DNA of 64,000 nucleotides from Deltaproteobacteria bacterium (GTDB lineage Bacteria > Myxococcota > Kuafuiibacteriia > Kuafuiibacteriales > Kuafuiibacteriaceae). The stretch is taken from positions 992,001-1,056,000 of the forward strand of contig JADJPE010000005.1 of the NCBI GenBank assembly GCA_016713425.1, in the 5' to 3' direction. Shown in pieces: positions 1-8,568 of this stretch. Each line of letters starts with the position of its first letter. Within the stretch, counting starts at the first letter, position 1. Under the pieces are notes generated by a model. It worked only from the letters and a program-made list of their open reading frames with translations, was not told where the DNA came from and did not search any database. The translations under genes and the position numbers were made by a program.

Positions 1-414
1 TACTACCAACGCCTCAACGCCGCCGACACCGACGAGGCCATCTACGACCTCCTCCAGGAAATGAGCGATCTCTACGGAACGCCTCCGGCTGAGGTCGAGA
101 ATCTGATCGAACTCATGCGGCTCAAACAACGACTGGGGCGCGCGAGCGTCCTCGGGCTGCAATACGGCCCCGCGACCAAGTCGATGCCACCGCGGGTCGT
201 GCTTCGGTTCGACCAAGACGATCCCAACCTGAACGGCGCCCACGTGGTCCAGTTCGTCGAGCAAAACAAACACCGCCGCCGTCTCACACCGGACGGGCGG
301 CTCGTGGTTCATCTCGTGCCGGCCGAAGACCTCCGAGAGATGCTTCATCAAGCCATGGAACAGGTCGAGCAGCTCCTTCGTGTTCGGTACCGCAGCGCGG
401 CAAACAACGCCTAA
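1..414 (+). CDS. mfd: Transcription-repair coupling factor Mfd, C-terminal fragment (5' end outside window)
   Basis: The reading frame is open from base 1 and ends at TAA 412-414, giving the last 137 residues. Mfd removes stalled RNA polymerase from DNA lesions and recruits UvrA. This piece matches the TRCF (D7) domain at the protein's C-terminus: it begins YYQRLNAADTDEAIYDL, followed by a 'DLYGTPP' turn and a helix (ENLIELMRLKQRL), the usual 'Y.RL...L.DRFG.LP..V.NL....RLK' pattern. The Met at base 61 is internal and not a start, because homology continues upstream of it. The helicase and RNA polymerase-interaction domains must lie upstream of the window. No partner gene is visible on this side. 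Confidence 0.88.
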   Translation, partial: YYQRLNAADTDEAIYDLLQEMSDLYGTPPAEVENLIELMRLKQRLGRASVLGLQYGPATKSMPPRVVLRFDQDDPNLNGAHVVQFVEQNKHRRRLTPDGRLVVHLVPAEDLREMLHQAMEQVEQLLRVRYRSAANNA

Positions 415-664
415 GGAACCACGTCGACCGCCCTCGCCCCTCCTTGGCCCCCAGAAGGCACGGCTCGAGACCGAGAGGTCGGCCTGAGAGCTCGCCGTTC
501 TTTGCTAGGGGGGGCCTTATTAGGGGGCCCTTGTTTGGGGTGGCTTTATTTGGGAGTGGCCTACTCCGGTCAGCCTAAATGACCGCTGCACACAGGCGCC
601 TACGTCAGGCCGCGTGCGGTCGGGTGGGGCCGATGCCTTGGGAGCGCTTGGGAAGGCTGCTAGG
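415..664. other. Intergenic region after mfd with degenerate G-rich repeats
   Basis: No convincing gene lies between mfd and the PEGA kinase-like gene. Bases 504-564 hold four loosely similar 13-16-base blocks (TAGGGGGGGCCTTA, TTAGGGGGCCCTT, TTTGGGGTGGCTTTA, TTTGGGAGTGGCCTA), much more T- and G-rich than the surroundings. They may belong to a terminator or an upstream control region, but no clean stem with a T-run is visible. Confidence 0.4.
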
Positions 665-2767
665 ATGCGCGCACCGGACGGGGGTGACGTGGCGCGACAG
701 ATAGGTCGGTTCCTGGTCTACGAAGAGATCGGGTCTTGGGATGCAGGTTCGGTCTTCCGAGCTTTTGAAGTGCGGGGACTGGTCCGACCCGCAATCCTGA
801 AAACTCTGTCTCCAGCCCTGAGGGACCGGGCAGATTGCATCGAGATCCTAATGGAGGAGGCGCGCATCGCGAGCGAGCTTTCCCACCCCAACATCCTGAG
901 ACCGCTCGATGTCGACGAGGGCGATCTAGGTTGGTATTCGGCGTTCGAACGCGCGCACGGACGCACGCTCGAAGGTCTGATGGAGGAAAGCCGACAGCGA
1001 GGCGTCGGGCTCGATGCCAACGCGGCCCTTCACATCGTCATCCAGGTGCTCAACGGACTTGCGCACGCCCACGAACACACCGATGCGGCGGGGCAGCCAC
1101 TCGAGATTGTCCATCGCGACGTGTCGCCGCGAAACATCTGGATCTCCTACGCCGGCAACGTTGCGCTTGGCGGATTCGGCTATGCGTCGATGCGCGGCCG
1201 GACCAACCTCCCGACTCCGGGCATCGAACGTCCCCGGCTCGACTACCTCAGTCCCGAGCAGGTGGCTGGGGAAAACCTCGACCCTCGATCCGATGTGTTC
1301 AGCATGGGTCTGATCTTGTACGAGCTGTTGGCAGGCCGAAAGGCATACGACGGAAGCGCCCTCGACATCCGCGCCAAAGCCCGCCGCGCCGATATCGCCC
1401 CTTTGCGAAGGATTGCCCCACACACCCCAGCGCCGCTCGAGCGCATCGTCGAAGGTGCGCTGACCGTAGATCCCAACAATCGCTACCCAAGCGCGAGCGC
1501 GTTCAGCGACGCGTTGGTTCGCTTCCTCGTCGCCCACGACGCGACCTTCGGCGCAAAGAGGTTCGCTTCGGCACTCGCAATCCTGTTCGGCAACGTCGTC
1601 CGAGACGAGCGGCAAAAAGACGACCAGATCCGCGCTGAACTCTTCACACAGACTGAGGCCGCCCGGTTGCTTTCCTTCTCATCGCTGCAGGCCTTCAACG
1701 AGCCCAGCTTCAGCCAACCAAGTGCCAGCCTTCGTCAGCTCGGCGCGCCGAACCAGGCACAACCGAAAGGCCACGGCCTGGCCCTGGGACAAGGGCATGG
1801 ACACGGACCAGGACCGGGACCAGGACCAGGACCAGGACCAGGACAGATGAGTGCGCAAGGAGCGCTTCTCGGCGGCCTCAATGGTCTCGCCGCGAATCCC
1901 GTTGCCCACCGCGCGACCATGCCTTCCCCCGCGCCCGGCTCGCCCACCTCCGGACTTGAGCTGCCAGCACTCGCACCGGCCGGACTTGCGCCCACGCCCG
2001 CCTCAGCGAACATAGCCGCCGCCGGAAGCATGGAGACAGCCTTCAACGCCGGAGCTCCGGCCCCATTTCGTCCGAAGCTGCTCAGCGCCGCGTTCATCTT
2101 GGCCGGACTCTTTCTCATCGGCCTCACCATCTTCGCCCTCTCCTCCGACCGGAACATGCGGCTCGTGAAGAGCAAGGTCCGCGCCGCCTTTATCGGCCGA
2201 AAGCCAGGCGCCACGCTCATCATCGAATCGATTCCGCCGGGCGCCAAGGTCTTCATCAATGATGACGATACCGGCAAGACCACGCCGCTCACGGTGAACA
2301 ACATCGAGTCTGAGACCGATCAACTCGTACGACTCGAGCTGGAAGGAGAGAAGGCCGTCACCGAAACCGTAAACCTGCGCGCAAGCACCGAGCGAACGGT
2401 TACGATGGTCTTCAAAGATGCGATGGTTTCTCTCGAGCTCCTAACGGAGCCCAGCGGCGCCGAAGTGCTCATCAATGACCGTCCCGCCCCTCAATTCACA
2501 CCCCTCACGATGGATGTCCGCGTGGGTCAGCCGATCAAGCTGACGGTCAAACGCGAAGGATACAAGCCGCACGAGGCAACACTCGAACCGCGACGTGGCG
2601 AGCCGGTCAAGCTCGACGTCAAACTCGAGAAGACCGCCGAGTTGCTGGCCGCGGAAGAAGAAGAAGCGGCCGCCATCAAAGAGAGTGAGGGCGGAGGTGA
2701 ACGCGGTCAAGGGCGCGCATCGCCGAACCGAAGACCGAAGGACAAACCTCGGCGACGACATCGCTGA
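665..2767 (+). CDS. Membrane-anchored protein kinase-like protein with two PEGA domains; predicted pseudokinase
   Basis: About 700 residues. A kinase fold spans residues ~15-285, then a Pro/Gly/His-rich linker (~368-394, alternating GP and GH), one transmembrane helix (~472-495) and two PEGA domains (~513-585 and ~587-655), with a basic tail. The kinase has the ATP lysine (AILK), HRDVSPRN near residue 149 and YLSPEQ, but the DFG motif reads GFG (LGGFGYA, near 169), so the Mg-binding Asp is absent. The glycine loop is also poor (IGSWDAGSV). Catalysis is therefore doubtful and a scaffold or sensor role is possible. ATG 665 has GGAAGG upstream; a GTG at 614 would add 17 residues. It converges on elbB. 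Confidence 0.85.
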   Translation: MRAPDGGDVARQIGRFLVYEEIGSWDAGSVFRAFEVRGLVRPAILKTLSPALRDRADCIEILMEEARIASELSHPNILRPLDVDEGDLGWYSAFERAHGRTLEGLMEESRQRGVGLDANAALHIVIQVLNGLAHAHEHTDAAGQPLEIVHRDVSPRNIWISYAGNVALGGFGYASMRGRTNLPTPGIERPRLDYLSPEQVAGENLDPRSDVFSMGLILYELLAGRKAYDGSALDIRAKARRADIAPLRRIAPHTPAPLERIVEGALTVDPNNRYPSASAFSDALVRFLVAHDATFGAKRFASALAILFGNVVRDERQKDDQIRAELFTQTEAARLLSFSSLQAFNEPSFSQPSASLRQLGAPNQAQPKGHGLALGQGHGHGPGPGPGPGPGPGQMSAQGALLGGLNGLAANPVAHRATMPSPAPGSPTSGLELPALAPAGLAPTPASANIAAAGSMETAFNAGAPAPFRPKLLSAAFILAGLFLIGLTIFALSSDRNMRLVKSKVRAAFIGRKPGATLIIESIPPGAKVFINDDDTGKTTPLTVNNIESETDQLVRLELEGEKAVTETVNLRASTERTVTMVFKDAMVSLELLTEPSGAEVLINDRPAPQFTPLTMDVRVGQPIKLTVKREGYKPHEATLEPRRGEPVKLDVKLEKTAELLAAEEEEAAAIKESEGGGERGQGRASPNRRPKDKPRRRHR

Positions 2768-2791
2768 GGAAACCGGCGCCAGGTCGCGCTT

Positions 2792-2810
2792 AGGGCCCGA
2801 TCAGGGCCCT
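2792..2810. terminator. Hairpin between convergent genes
   Basis: AGGGCCC (2792-2798), loop GATCA and GGGCCCT (2804-2810) form a perfect 7-bp stem between the stops of the PEGA kinase-like gene and elbB. It has no long T-run, so it is at best a weak bidirectional terminator. Each arm also contains the palindrome GGGCCC. Confidence 0.4.
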
Positions 2811-3463
2811 TAGACCATGCGCAGTACCTCCGCGACGCAAAGTTCGATGCCCGCCGCGACCGCGCGCAGGGGCGCATCGTACATATAGGCGGGCGTCGAT
2901 ACGACCCGGTTCTCGGGATCGACCACGATGCCCTCGACCGGGCAGCGCTCATGGCGAGCGCCCGTCGCCTCAATCGCCCGGGCAGTGTCACCGTCCATCC
3001 CGATGGTGACCTTGACCCCATGTGAGCCGAGGACCCGCGCCACGACCGCAGGCGCGATGCATATCGCGCCAATCGGCTTGCGCTGACGGTGAACGGCGAC
3101 AATCAAGTCCCGGAGGGAAGCCTCGACGACTGCATCCGAGCCTTCGGTCGCGAAGGTCGATAGGTTGTTGGCGGCACCAAAGCCCCCAGGCAGCACGAGG
3201 CCATCGATATCGTCGGCCGAGAGATCGGAGAGCGGTCTGATCCGACCACGCGCGATGCGGGCACTCTCGACGAGGACGTTTCGGTGTTCCGCGACCACTT
3301 GACCCGTTACATGGTTCACGACCTTGGCCTGGTCGATGTCAGGGGCAGCACATACGACCTCGACCCCCGCCCGGTCCAGCGCAAGAAGCGCGAGCACGGC
3401 CTCGCGGATCTCAGCACCATCTTTGAAACCGCATCCCGACAGAACAACGCCGATCCTTTTCAT
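2810..3463 (-). CDS. elbB: ElbB-like DJ-1/PfpI family protein (glyoxalase III-like)
   Basis: 217 residues, the same length as E. coli ElbB. It starts MKRIGVVLSGCGFKDGAEI, with the family's SGCGxxDGxEI opening, has the loop LVLPGGFGAANNLSTFA and the nucleophile elbow AICIAPAVV carrying the conserved Cys. The DJ-1/PfpI fold is clear. E. coli ElbB (formerly an isoprenoid-linked amidotransferase) has been reported to have glyoxalase activity; function here is by homology. The start at 3463 is chosen because GGAAGGAG lies about 9 bases upstream; a TTG at 3481 would add six residues and sit inside that ribosome-binding site. It stands alone. Confidence 0.88.
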   Translation of the reverse strand: MKRIGVVLSGCGFKDGAEIREAVLALLALDRAGVEVVCAAPDIDQAKVVNHVTGQVVAEHRNVLVESARIARGRIRPLSDLSADDIDGLVLPGGFGAANNLSTFATEGSDAVVEASLRDLIVAVHRQRKPIGAICIAPAVVARVLGSHGVKVTIGMDGDTARAIEATGARHERCPVEGIVVDPENRVVSTPAYMYDAPLRAVAAGIELCVAEVLRMV

Positions 3464-3599
3464 TCTTCGAACTCCTTCCAAGCACCCGTTGGGCTCTCAC
3501 CCCTTTGGCTCTCGATGACGCCCGCGGCCCAATGAAGCACAACGACACGGGAAGATAAACGCCCTTGCCTCGAACGCTTCATGCGCCGATAGTCCGATC

Positions 3600-3953
3600 G
3601 TGGACCGCGAAGAGCTGAAAAGAGTCGTTCAGGAGGTCTTGGAAGACGAGGCCGGCTTTGGGTTTGTGGATATCGCCGATCGTTGGCGCGGCGGCACGCT
3701 GGTGATTTCGCCCAAAGACCCTTCTTTGCAGAGCAAAGAGATCCCCGTCGAAACGTTCTTTCACAAGATCGTCATGGTGAGAGACAAGCTCCGCGTCCTC
3801 GAACAGAAGATCAACGCCAACGCCAGTCTATCCGACGCCGACAAGGTGGATCTTCAGCAATACATCACGAAAGTTTACGGAACGCTCACGACGTTCAACG
3901 TCTTGTTCAGAGGCAAAGATCATCACTTCGTCGGCGCGAAGGGAGAACCGTGA
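3600..3953 (+). CDS. Conserved hypothetical small cytoplasmic protein
   Basis: 117 residues with no signal peptide or membrane segment. The sequence is balanced and looks like a folded, partly helical protein: acidic N-terminus (MDREELKRVVQEVLEDEAG), a central 'WRGGTLVISPKD' strand segment and a long helix (DKLRVLEQKINAN). I do not recognise the family. The start is GTG 3600. The gene is translationally coupled to the lipoprotein gene that follows (GTGA overlap at 3950-3953), which suggests a shared role. Confidence 0.72.
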   Translation: MDREELKRVVQEVLEDEAGFGFVDIADRWRGGTLVISPKDPSLQSKEIPVETFFHKIVMVRDKLRVLEQKINANASLSDADKVDLQQYITKVYGTLTTFNVLFRGKDHHFVGAKGEP

Positions 3954-4642
3954 GCATCATCGCCGCCACGAAAATCATGAGCGCCATGCAAGTCATGAGC
4001 GCCATGAAAGTCCTAGGCGCCATGAGCGCTATGAGGACAATGAGCGCCCGGATCTCTGCCTGCTCAAGAGACACCGGTGCTGCACCCGCGAGCACGTCAC
4101 CGACCGCGCGATCCCGTCGCGTTCCCCTTGTTCTCTCCGCGCTCCTCATCACGTCGGCGCTCATCCCGTTCGGAGGATGTGCCGCGACACAGCGCCAGAA
4201 CACGATGCTGGCCCTTCAAGAATCGATCGATGGCTACAATCATGCGTTGCGCTGGCAGAATTTTGAGGCCGCCGCCGCCTATCTTCCGAACGACCTGCGC
4301 ACCACATTCTTGGCTCTTCAAACCGAGAACGCCTCCAATCTCCAGATCGAAAGCTTCACGATCATGAAGGTGGAACTCGAGTCAGAACGCTCGGCAAGAG
4401 TACAGGTACTCTTGAGCTACATGCTGTTGCCATCCGTCACGCTCCAGTCCCGCCGAGTCGTACAGCACTGGCACCGCGTTCAAGATGACTGGATTCTCGA
4501 GACCGAGGACGACGCCATCTTCCCGCTCGAGGAGGAGTTCGGTGCCGGCTCAGTCTCACCCTCACCCTCCGGATCCTCAGCCTCCGGATCCTCGCCCTCG
4601 ACATCGTTGCCCGCCACGCCCGCGCCGTCGCCGGCACCTTGA
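3950..4642 (+). CDS. Lipoprotein with NTF2-like/DUF4440-like look
   Basis: 230 residues. GTG 3950 overlaps the previous TGA as GTGA and has GGGAG just upstream. The N-terminus is odd: a Met/Ser/Ala-rich stretch with MSAM repeated (residues ~10-32) precedes a normal signal (LVLSALLITSALIPFGGC) with lipobox FGGC, so the true start may be a later ATG. The mature part (LQESIDGYNHALRWQNFEAAAAYL ... VVQHWHRVQDDWILE) resembles small lipoproteins that bind or sense ligands through an NTF2-like fold; that is inference. The C-terminus is a Ser/Pro tail, and the stop codon lies inside a 38-bp tandem duplication. Confidence 0.72.
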   Translation: MSIIAATKIMSAMQVMSAMKVLGAMSAMRTMSARISACSRDTGAAPASTSPTARSRRVPLVLSALLITSALIPFGGCAATQRQNTMLALQESIDGYNHALRWQNFEAAAAYLPNDLRTTFLALQTENASNLQIESFTIMKVELESERSARVQVLLSYMLLPSVTLQSRRVVQHWHRVQDDWILETEDDAIFPLEEEFGAGSVSPSPSGSSASGSSPSTSLPATPAPSPAP

Positions 4643-4698
4643 GCTTCGCGCGCACGCCCGCGCCGTCGCGGACACCTTGAGCTTCGCGCGCACGCCCG
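4615..4698 (+). repeat. 38-bp tandem duplication across a stop codon
   Basis: A 38-base unit beginning CACGCCCGCGCCGTCGC occurs at 4615-4652 and 4653-4690, with eight bases of a third copy at 4691. The copies differ at only two or three bases. The unit contains CCTTGAGC, so the lipoprotein's TGA (4640-4642) is duplicated downstream. Confidence 0.85.
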
Positions 4699-4710
4699 TT
4701 GGGTCGAGCT

Positions 4711-5154
4711 TCAGCGACCCACCGCAATGAGGTACGCCCAGTTCGCGACCGTGGCCAACAAGACGCCAACCCGAAGGGCCAGGCGCGAGGCGTCCGACCG
4801 GAAATCGACGTCCCGCGGGTCGCGACCCGTGAGCGTCGACCATGCGACGCGAAGCGCGAACATGAGGGCAGCGCAAAACGCGAGGAACACGAGTGGATTC
4901 ATGGAGAATGCGAGTCCGAGTTCGAGTCGACTCAGCGCGCAGGCTGCGCGCGTGCCGCCGCAGGTCAGGCAAGGAATGCCAAAGATCTGACGAAACGGAC
5001 AAAGAACCGGCGGAAGAAGTTCATAGGGCGTGACAAACACGAGTAAGAGCCCGGCCGCGCACACGACCGCAAGCCACCGATCCTGCCGACGTCGTTGCGA
5101 ACACGCACCTCGCCGCGCGGTTCGTGAAGCAGACGATATCGCTGGCTGAGACAC
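4711..5154 (-). CDS. DUF2752 membrane protein
   Basis: 147 residues, GTG start at 5154, three bases after the Yip1-like gene, so almost certainly in one operon. The defining DUF2752 signature is present: CPFRQIFGIPCLTCGGTRA near residue 54, i.e. CPx..GxxCPxCGxTRA with Leu for the second Pro. Three hydrophobic helices are visible (residues ~28-46, ~82-104 and ~125-144). The family has no settled function; the paired cysteines suggest metal binding or a redox site at the membrane. The N-terminus is Arg-rich and may be shorter than annotated. Confidence 0.82.
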   Translation of the reverse strand: MSQPAISSASRTARRGACSQRRRQDRWLAVVCAAGLLLVFVTPYELLPPVLCPFRQIFGIPCLTCGGTRAACALSRLELGLAFSMNPLVFLAFCAALMFALRVAWSTLTGRDPRDVDFRSDASRLALRVGVLLATVANWAYLIAVGR

Positions 5155-5157
5155 GCG

Positions 5158-6003
5158 TCAGTGCCCCGACCCCGTGTGAAGAAGTGAGCCGACGGAACCC
5201 GCAAAGATGACGCCCAGGATTGCGAAACAGCAACAGCAGAAGGTGGCGAGGAAAAGCGGCGCGAGAACAGCAATAACGGCCTTTCCCGTCGATACGCGAT
5301 GGAGCGAGCGGATCGCCGTAACCGCGATGAACACACTCCACACGGTGACCCCGATACTGCCGAAGAGCGGGACCACCTGCAGAGGAGATGGTGCATAGGC
5401 GTAGGCCATGGCGCGGAAAGTTGTCTCGAACGATCCGCGCTGCCCGCCCTGCATGATGAGCGCCAAGTGAGTAGCTCCGGCCGATATGAAGAGCGAAATT
5501 CCAACCGCGAAAGGAATCACGATCAGAGATACGAGCTGGTCTGTCGAACCTTGCGCATTCGCGAACGGGGCAAGCAAAGGCTCGAGATCTGGGGCGATGC
5601 GCTCCAGGAAGCGCAGCATCTGACTCGCCAACGCGCGCTGCATCACCAACCCCAGGACACCGCCCGTCACGCCAAGGAGCAACCCAAACACCAGAGCAAG
5701 CCCCATGGAGCGATCAGGTTCTGCCCGCTCGAACAGGGCCGCCGGCCGTAGGAGCACCTCGCGAACAGTCTCGAGAAGCGACGAGGCCGAAGGCCGGACC
5801 TCCCAAGGAATCCCGTCTGCTCCGCTTGAGAAGTCATCGTCGGACGACACAGAAGCAGGCGCCTCCCACGGCGACGGGCCGCTCGGTTCCGCGTGGGCCG
5901 CATTCGCATGGGCCGCATTCAGCTCGATCGGCGCCCCACAGCTCGGGCAAGACATCTGGCCGGGAAGGGCGTCGAACACGAGAGCGCACTTCGGACATCG
6001 CAT
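5158..6003 (-). CDS. Zinc-ribbon Yip1-family membrane protein
   Basis: 281 residues. The N-terminus is a zinc ribbon (CPKCALVFDALPGQMSCPSC, residues 3-22), followed by an acidic linker and, from about residue 80, a Yip1-type integral membrane domain with five hydrophobic segments (for example MGLALVFGLLLGVTGGVLGL, VSLIVIPFAVGISLFISAGA and VIAVLAPLFLATFCCCC). Bacterial Yip1 proteins are of unknown function; trafficking roles known in eukaryotes should not be transferred. It is first in a two-gene operon with the DUF2752 gene and is divergent from radA, with about 180 bp between them that must hold both promoters. Confidence 0.82.
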   Translation of the reverse strand: MRCPKCALVFDALPGQMSCPSCGAPIELNAAHANAAHAEPSGPSPWEAPASVSSDDDFSSGADGIPWEVRPSASSLLETVREVLLRPAALFERAEPDRSMGLALVFGLLLGVTGGVLGLVMQRALASQMLRFLERIAPDLEPLLAPFANAQGSTDQLVSLIVIPFAVGISLFISAGATHLALIMQGGQRGSFETTFRAMAYAYAPSPLQVVPLFGSIGVTVWSVFIAVTAIRSLHRVSTGKAVIAVLAPLFLATFCCCCFAILGVIFAGSVGSLLHTGSGH

Positions 6004-6180
6004 CGAGTCCGACGATAAGGGACATTTGGGTCGGTGTCAGCTCAACCATCTCACGTCCGCTCATCCTCCCCTGCACACAGGGTCGACCGAATCTCTCATC
6101 GATTCTTGGGGCAAATTCCTCAGAGAATTTCGAAACTTTCGTGTGCAACGTTTCTTGGCGGGCCTGGTAGGGTACGCCGC

Positions 6181-7641
6181 GTGGTGCGAACGAAGGCAAA
6201 GTCGGTCTACCGGTGCCGGGAATGCGGTCACCAGGCAGCCAAGTGGCTCGGCCGTTGCCCAGGCTGCGAGGCCTGGAACACGCTCGACGAAGAGCGGCTC
6301 GAAACAACCGCCAAGGGCCGTCACAGCGAGCGGACCTTCCGATTGCCCGACGGGGCGCTCGCCCAACCAACCCCACTCGCCAACTTGGCCGTGGTCCCGA
6401 TCGAGCGAGCCCGAACCGGCATCTCGGAGTTCGACCGCGTCTTGGGTGGAGGCCTGGTGCCGGGCGCACTCATCCTCGTCGGCGGCGACCCGGGTATCGG
6501 CAAATCGACGCTCCTCCTCCAGGCGCTGGACGGCATCGCGCGGCAACAGTCGAACGGCGCCGCACTCTACGTCACGGGCGAAGAATCGCCCGAGCAAGTC
6601 AAACTTCGCGCCGCGCGGTTGGGCGTCGAAGCCGAACGTCTGCTGCTCTTCGCGGAGACGCGCGCCGATCGCATTATCGAGGCCGCGGTCGAGCGACGGC
6701 CCACTGTCTTGGCCATTGATTCGATTCAGGCGGTGTACGATCCGGAGATCGAAAGCGCGCCCGGAAGCGTCACGCAGGTTCGCGAGGTCTCAGCGCGGCT
6801 TCTGTATCTCGCCAAAGCCCACGGCATCCCGACGTTCCTGATCGGTCACGTCACAAAGGATGGCAATCTGGCCGGGCCACGCGTCCTCGAACATATGGTC
6901 GACACTGTGCTCTATTTCGAGTCGAGCACGAATCATGCGTTTCGAATCTTGCGTGCACACAAGAACCGCTTCGGTTCAACGAATGAGATCGGCGTCTTCG
7001 AAATGGCGGCCGAAGGCCTCAAGGAGGTCACCAATCCCTCGGAGCTCTTCTTGGCCGAACGCCCACGGGGTGTACCAGGGTCGGTCGTGCTTCCCGCGAT
7101 GGAAGGAAGTCGCCCAGTGCTCATGGAGGTTCAGGCCCTGGTGTCACCGACGAGTTTCGGAAACCCGAGACGCACGTGTCTTGGCTTCGACGCCAATCGC
7201 GCCGCCCTCCTCATGGCCGTGCTCGAACGCCGCGCTGGACTCGACCTGTTGGGCTTCGACGCCTTCGTCAACGTCGCGGGCGGGATGGAGCTTACCGAAC
7301 CAGCCGCCGACCTCGCCGTGGCCTCCGCGCTCGCATCCTCCTTGAAGAACCGGGCGATGGATCCAAGAACGATCGTCTTCGGCGAAATCGGTCTCGCAGG
7401 TGAACTGCGCGCCGTCACTCAAGCGGAGCATCGCCTCCACGAAGCGCTGAAGCTCGGATTCGTGCGCGCGGTGATTCCTGGCCCGAACTTACGGAAGCTT
7501 CAACCGCCAGCCGGCTTCGAAGTCATAGGCGCCCAGTCGCTCGCAGAGGCGCTCGATCACATCTTCGCCGGCGATGGGCGCAACAGCAGCAACGATCGTA
7601 GCCGGGATGTCAGCAAGCGAAACAGCGGGACCCAGAAGTAG
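6181..7641 (+). CDS. radA: DNA repair protein RadA
   Basis: 486 residues, slightly longer than the usual ~455. RadA is a RecA-like helicase that drives branch migration in recombinational repair. Visible parts are an N-terminal C4 zinc finger (CRECGHQAAKWLGRCPGC, ~10-27), Walker A GGDPGIGKST (~102), Walker B (VLAIDSIQ), the RadA-specific KNRFG motif (~260) and a C-terminal Lon-like domain (GNPRRTCLGFDANRAALL onward) that lacks the protease Ser-Lys dyad context, as expected. The start is taken as GTG 6181, seven codons before the zinc-finger sequence begins; GTG 6184 is equally possible. The next gene, crcB, begins 95 bases downstream. Confidence 0.94.
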   Translation: MVRTKAKSVYRCRECGHQAAKWLGRCPGCEAWNTLDEERLETTAKGRHSERTFRLPDGALAQPTPLANLAVVPIERARTGISEFDRVLGGGLVPGALILVGGDPGIGKSTLLLQALDGIARQQSNGAALYVTGEESPEQVKLRAARLGVEAERLLLFAETRADRIIEAAVERRPTVLAIDSIQAVYDPEIESAPGSVTQVREVSARLLYLAKAHGIPTFLIGHVTKDGNLAGPRVLEHMVDTVLYFESSTNHAFRILRAHKNRFGSTNEIGVFEMAAEGLKEVTNPSELFLAERPRGVPGSVVLPAMEGSRPVLMEVQALVSPTSFGNPRRTCLGFDANRAALLMAVLERRAGLDLLGFDAFVNVAGGMELTEPAADLAVASALASSLKNRAMDPRTIVFGEIGLAGELRAVTQAEHRLHEALKLGFVRAVIPGPNLRKLQPPAGFEVIGAQSLAEALDHIFAGDGRNSSNDRSRDVSKRNSGTQK

Positions 7642-7696
7642 ACAAGAATCAGGCCGACATCACAACAAAGACCGGAACAAAGGACGACGCATCAAC

Positions 7697-7715
7697 CGCT
7701 GAGCCACCCTCAGCG
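7697..7715 (+). terminator. Short hairpin between radA and crcB
   Basis: CGCTGAG (7697-7703), loop CCACC and CTCAGCG (7709-7715) make a perfect 7-bp stem 21 bases before crcB. It has no T-run. It could end radA transcription or fold the crcB leader. It does not match the fluoride riboswitch, and I found no such riboswitch here. Confidence 0.35.
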
Positions 7716-7736
7716 CCGTGAAAGAGGACAAAGGAG

Positions 7737-8111
7737 ATGGGCGAGTTTTTCTTCGTCGCACTTGGGGGCGCCATCGGAAGTGGCGCTCGATACATTGTAT
7801 CGGTCTTCGTCGATCGATGGCTCCAACGTTCGTTTCCCTTCGGCACTTTTGCCGTCAACGTCCTCGGCTCGCTTCTGCTTGGCGCACTGATCGAATACTT
7901 CATCGCACACAAATCGCACCATCCGGGGCTGAGACTCGCGTTAACGACCGGGTTGATGGGGGGCTTCACGACTTACTCGACGTTCAACTACGAGACACTC
8001 CACCTCACCGGGGAAGGCGCATACGGTGTGGCCGCGCTCTACGTGGCTGCCACGCTTGTGGCCTGCCTCGTCGGGGGCGCGATCGGCATTCAACTCGGCC
8101 GCTTGTTTTGA
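7737..8111 (+). CDS. crcB: Fluoride exporter/channel CrcB (FluC)
   Basis: 124 residues with four hydrophobic helices, the full length for the family. Family motifs are present: GGAIGSGARY near the N-terminus, FGTFAVNVLGSLLLG, the GLMGGFTTYSTF loop that forms the fluoride path and sodium site, and a last helix ending GIQLGRLF. FluC works as a dual-topology homodimer that lets fluoride leave the cytoplasm. The ATG at 7737 has AAGGAG adjacent and GAGG about ten bases upstream. It is probably expressed alone or with radA read-through. Confidence 0.93.
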   Translation: MGEFFFVALGGAIGSGARYIVSVFVDRWLQRSFPFGTFAVNVLGSLLLGALIEYFIAHKSHHPGLRLALTTGLMGGFTTYSTFNYETLHLTGEGAYGVAALYVAATLVACLVGGAIGIQLGRLF

Positions 8112-8188
8112 CACACCATGGAAGAACACGAACCGCGTGACATTGAACCAGAGCTCTGGTAGCGCCGCAGCAGAGAGGTCACGAACAT

Positions 8189-8428
8189 ATGAACCGAAAC
8201 ATCATCCACACGATCATCTTCAGCGGATTCCTGGGCCTATCCTTTTCATGCAAAGGTGCAGGCGCCGATCTGAAGGCAAAAGCTCAACAGGAAGCTTGCG
8301 CCGAAAGCTGCGACAAGGCTCGCGCCGAGTGCGAGGAGAAATGCGCAGAAGAAACCGATGCCGACGCATGCAAGCTCGCCTGCGGTGCGGCGAAGGACAA
8401 GTGCGTCAGCGAGTGCAACGAAAAGTAG
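8189..8428 (+). CDS. Small Cys-rich lipoprotein
   Basis: 79 residues. The signal peptide ends in lipobox LSFSC (Cys 21). The mature peptide is Lys/Glu-rich with eight further cysteines in spaced pairs (CAESC, CEEKC, CKLAC, CVSEC), a Cys-X3-Cys helical hairpin pattern like coiled coil-helix (CHCH-type) folds. Two disulfide-linked helices are likely, located at the periplasmic face of a membrane. The family is not recognised. It converges on the next gene. Confidence 0.7.
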   Translation: MNRNIIHTIIFSGFLGLSFSCKGAGADLKAKAQQEACAESCDKARAECEEKCAEETDADACKLACGAAKDKCVSECNEK

Positions 8429-8568
8429 TCGCCGTCGCTGATTGCACGTTGCGAGCGGAGTCGCGCGTCGAGGCCAAGAGGCTCGCCGATGCGCGCTCCG
8501 CACGCGCCTCGAGATACGCGAACCTCGGCCACCGTCAACGAAGCCTCCGATTCCCGACGATCTCTAGC

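Noticed and set aside
7642..7736. Fluoride riboswitch before crcB
   Set aside because: Only a 7-bp hairpin is present; the conserved fluoride-riboswitch sequence blocks are not seen.
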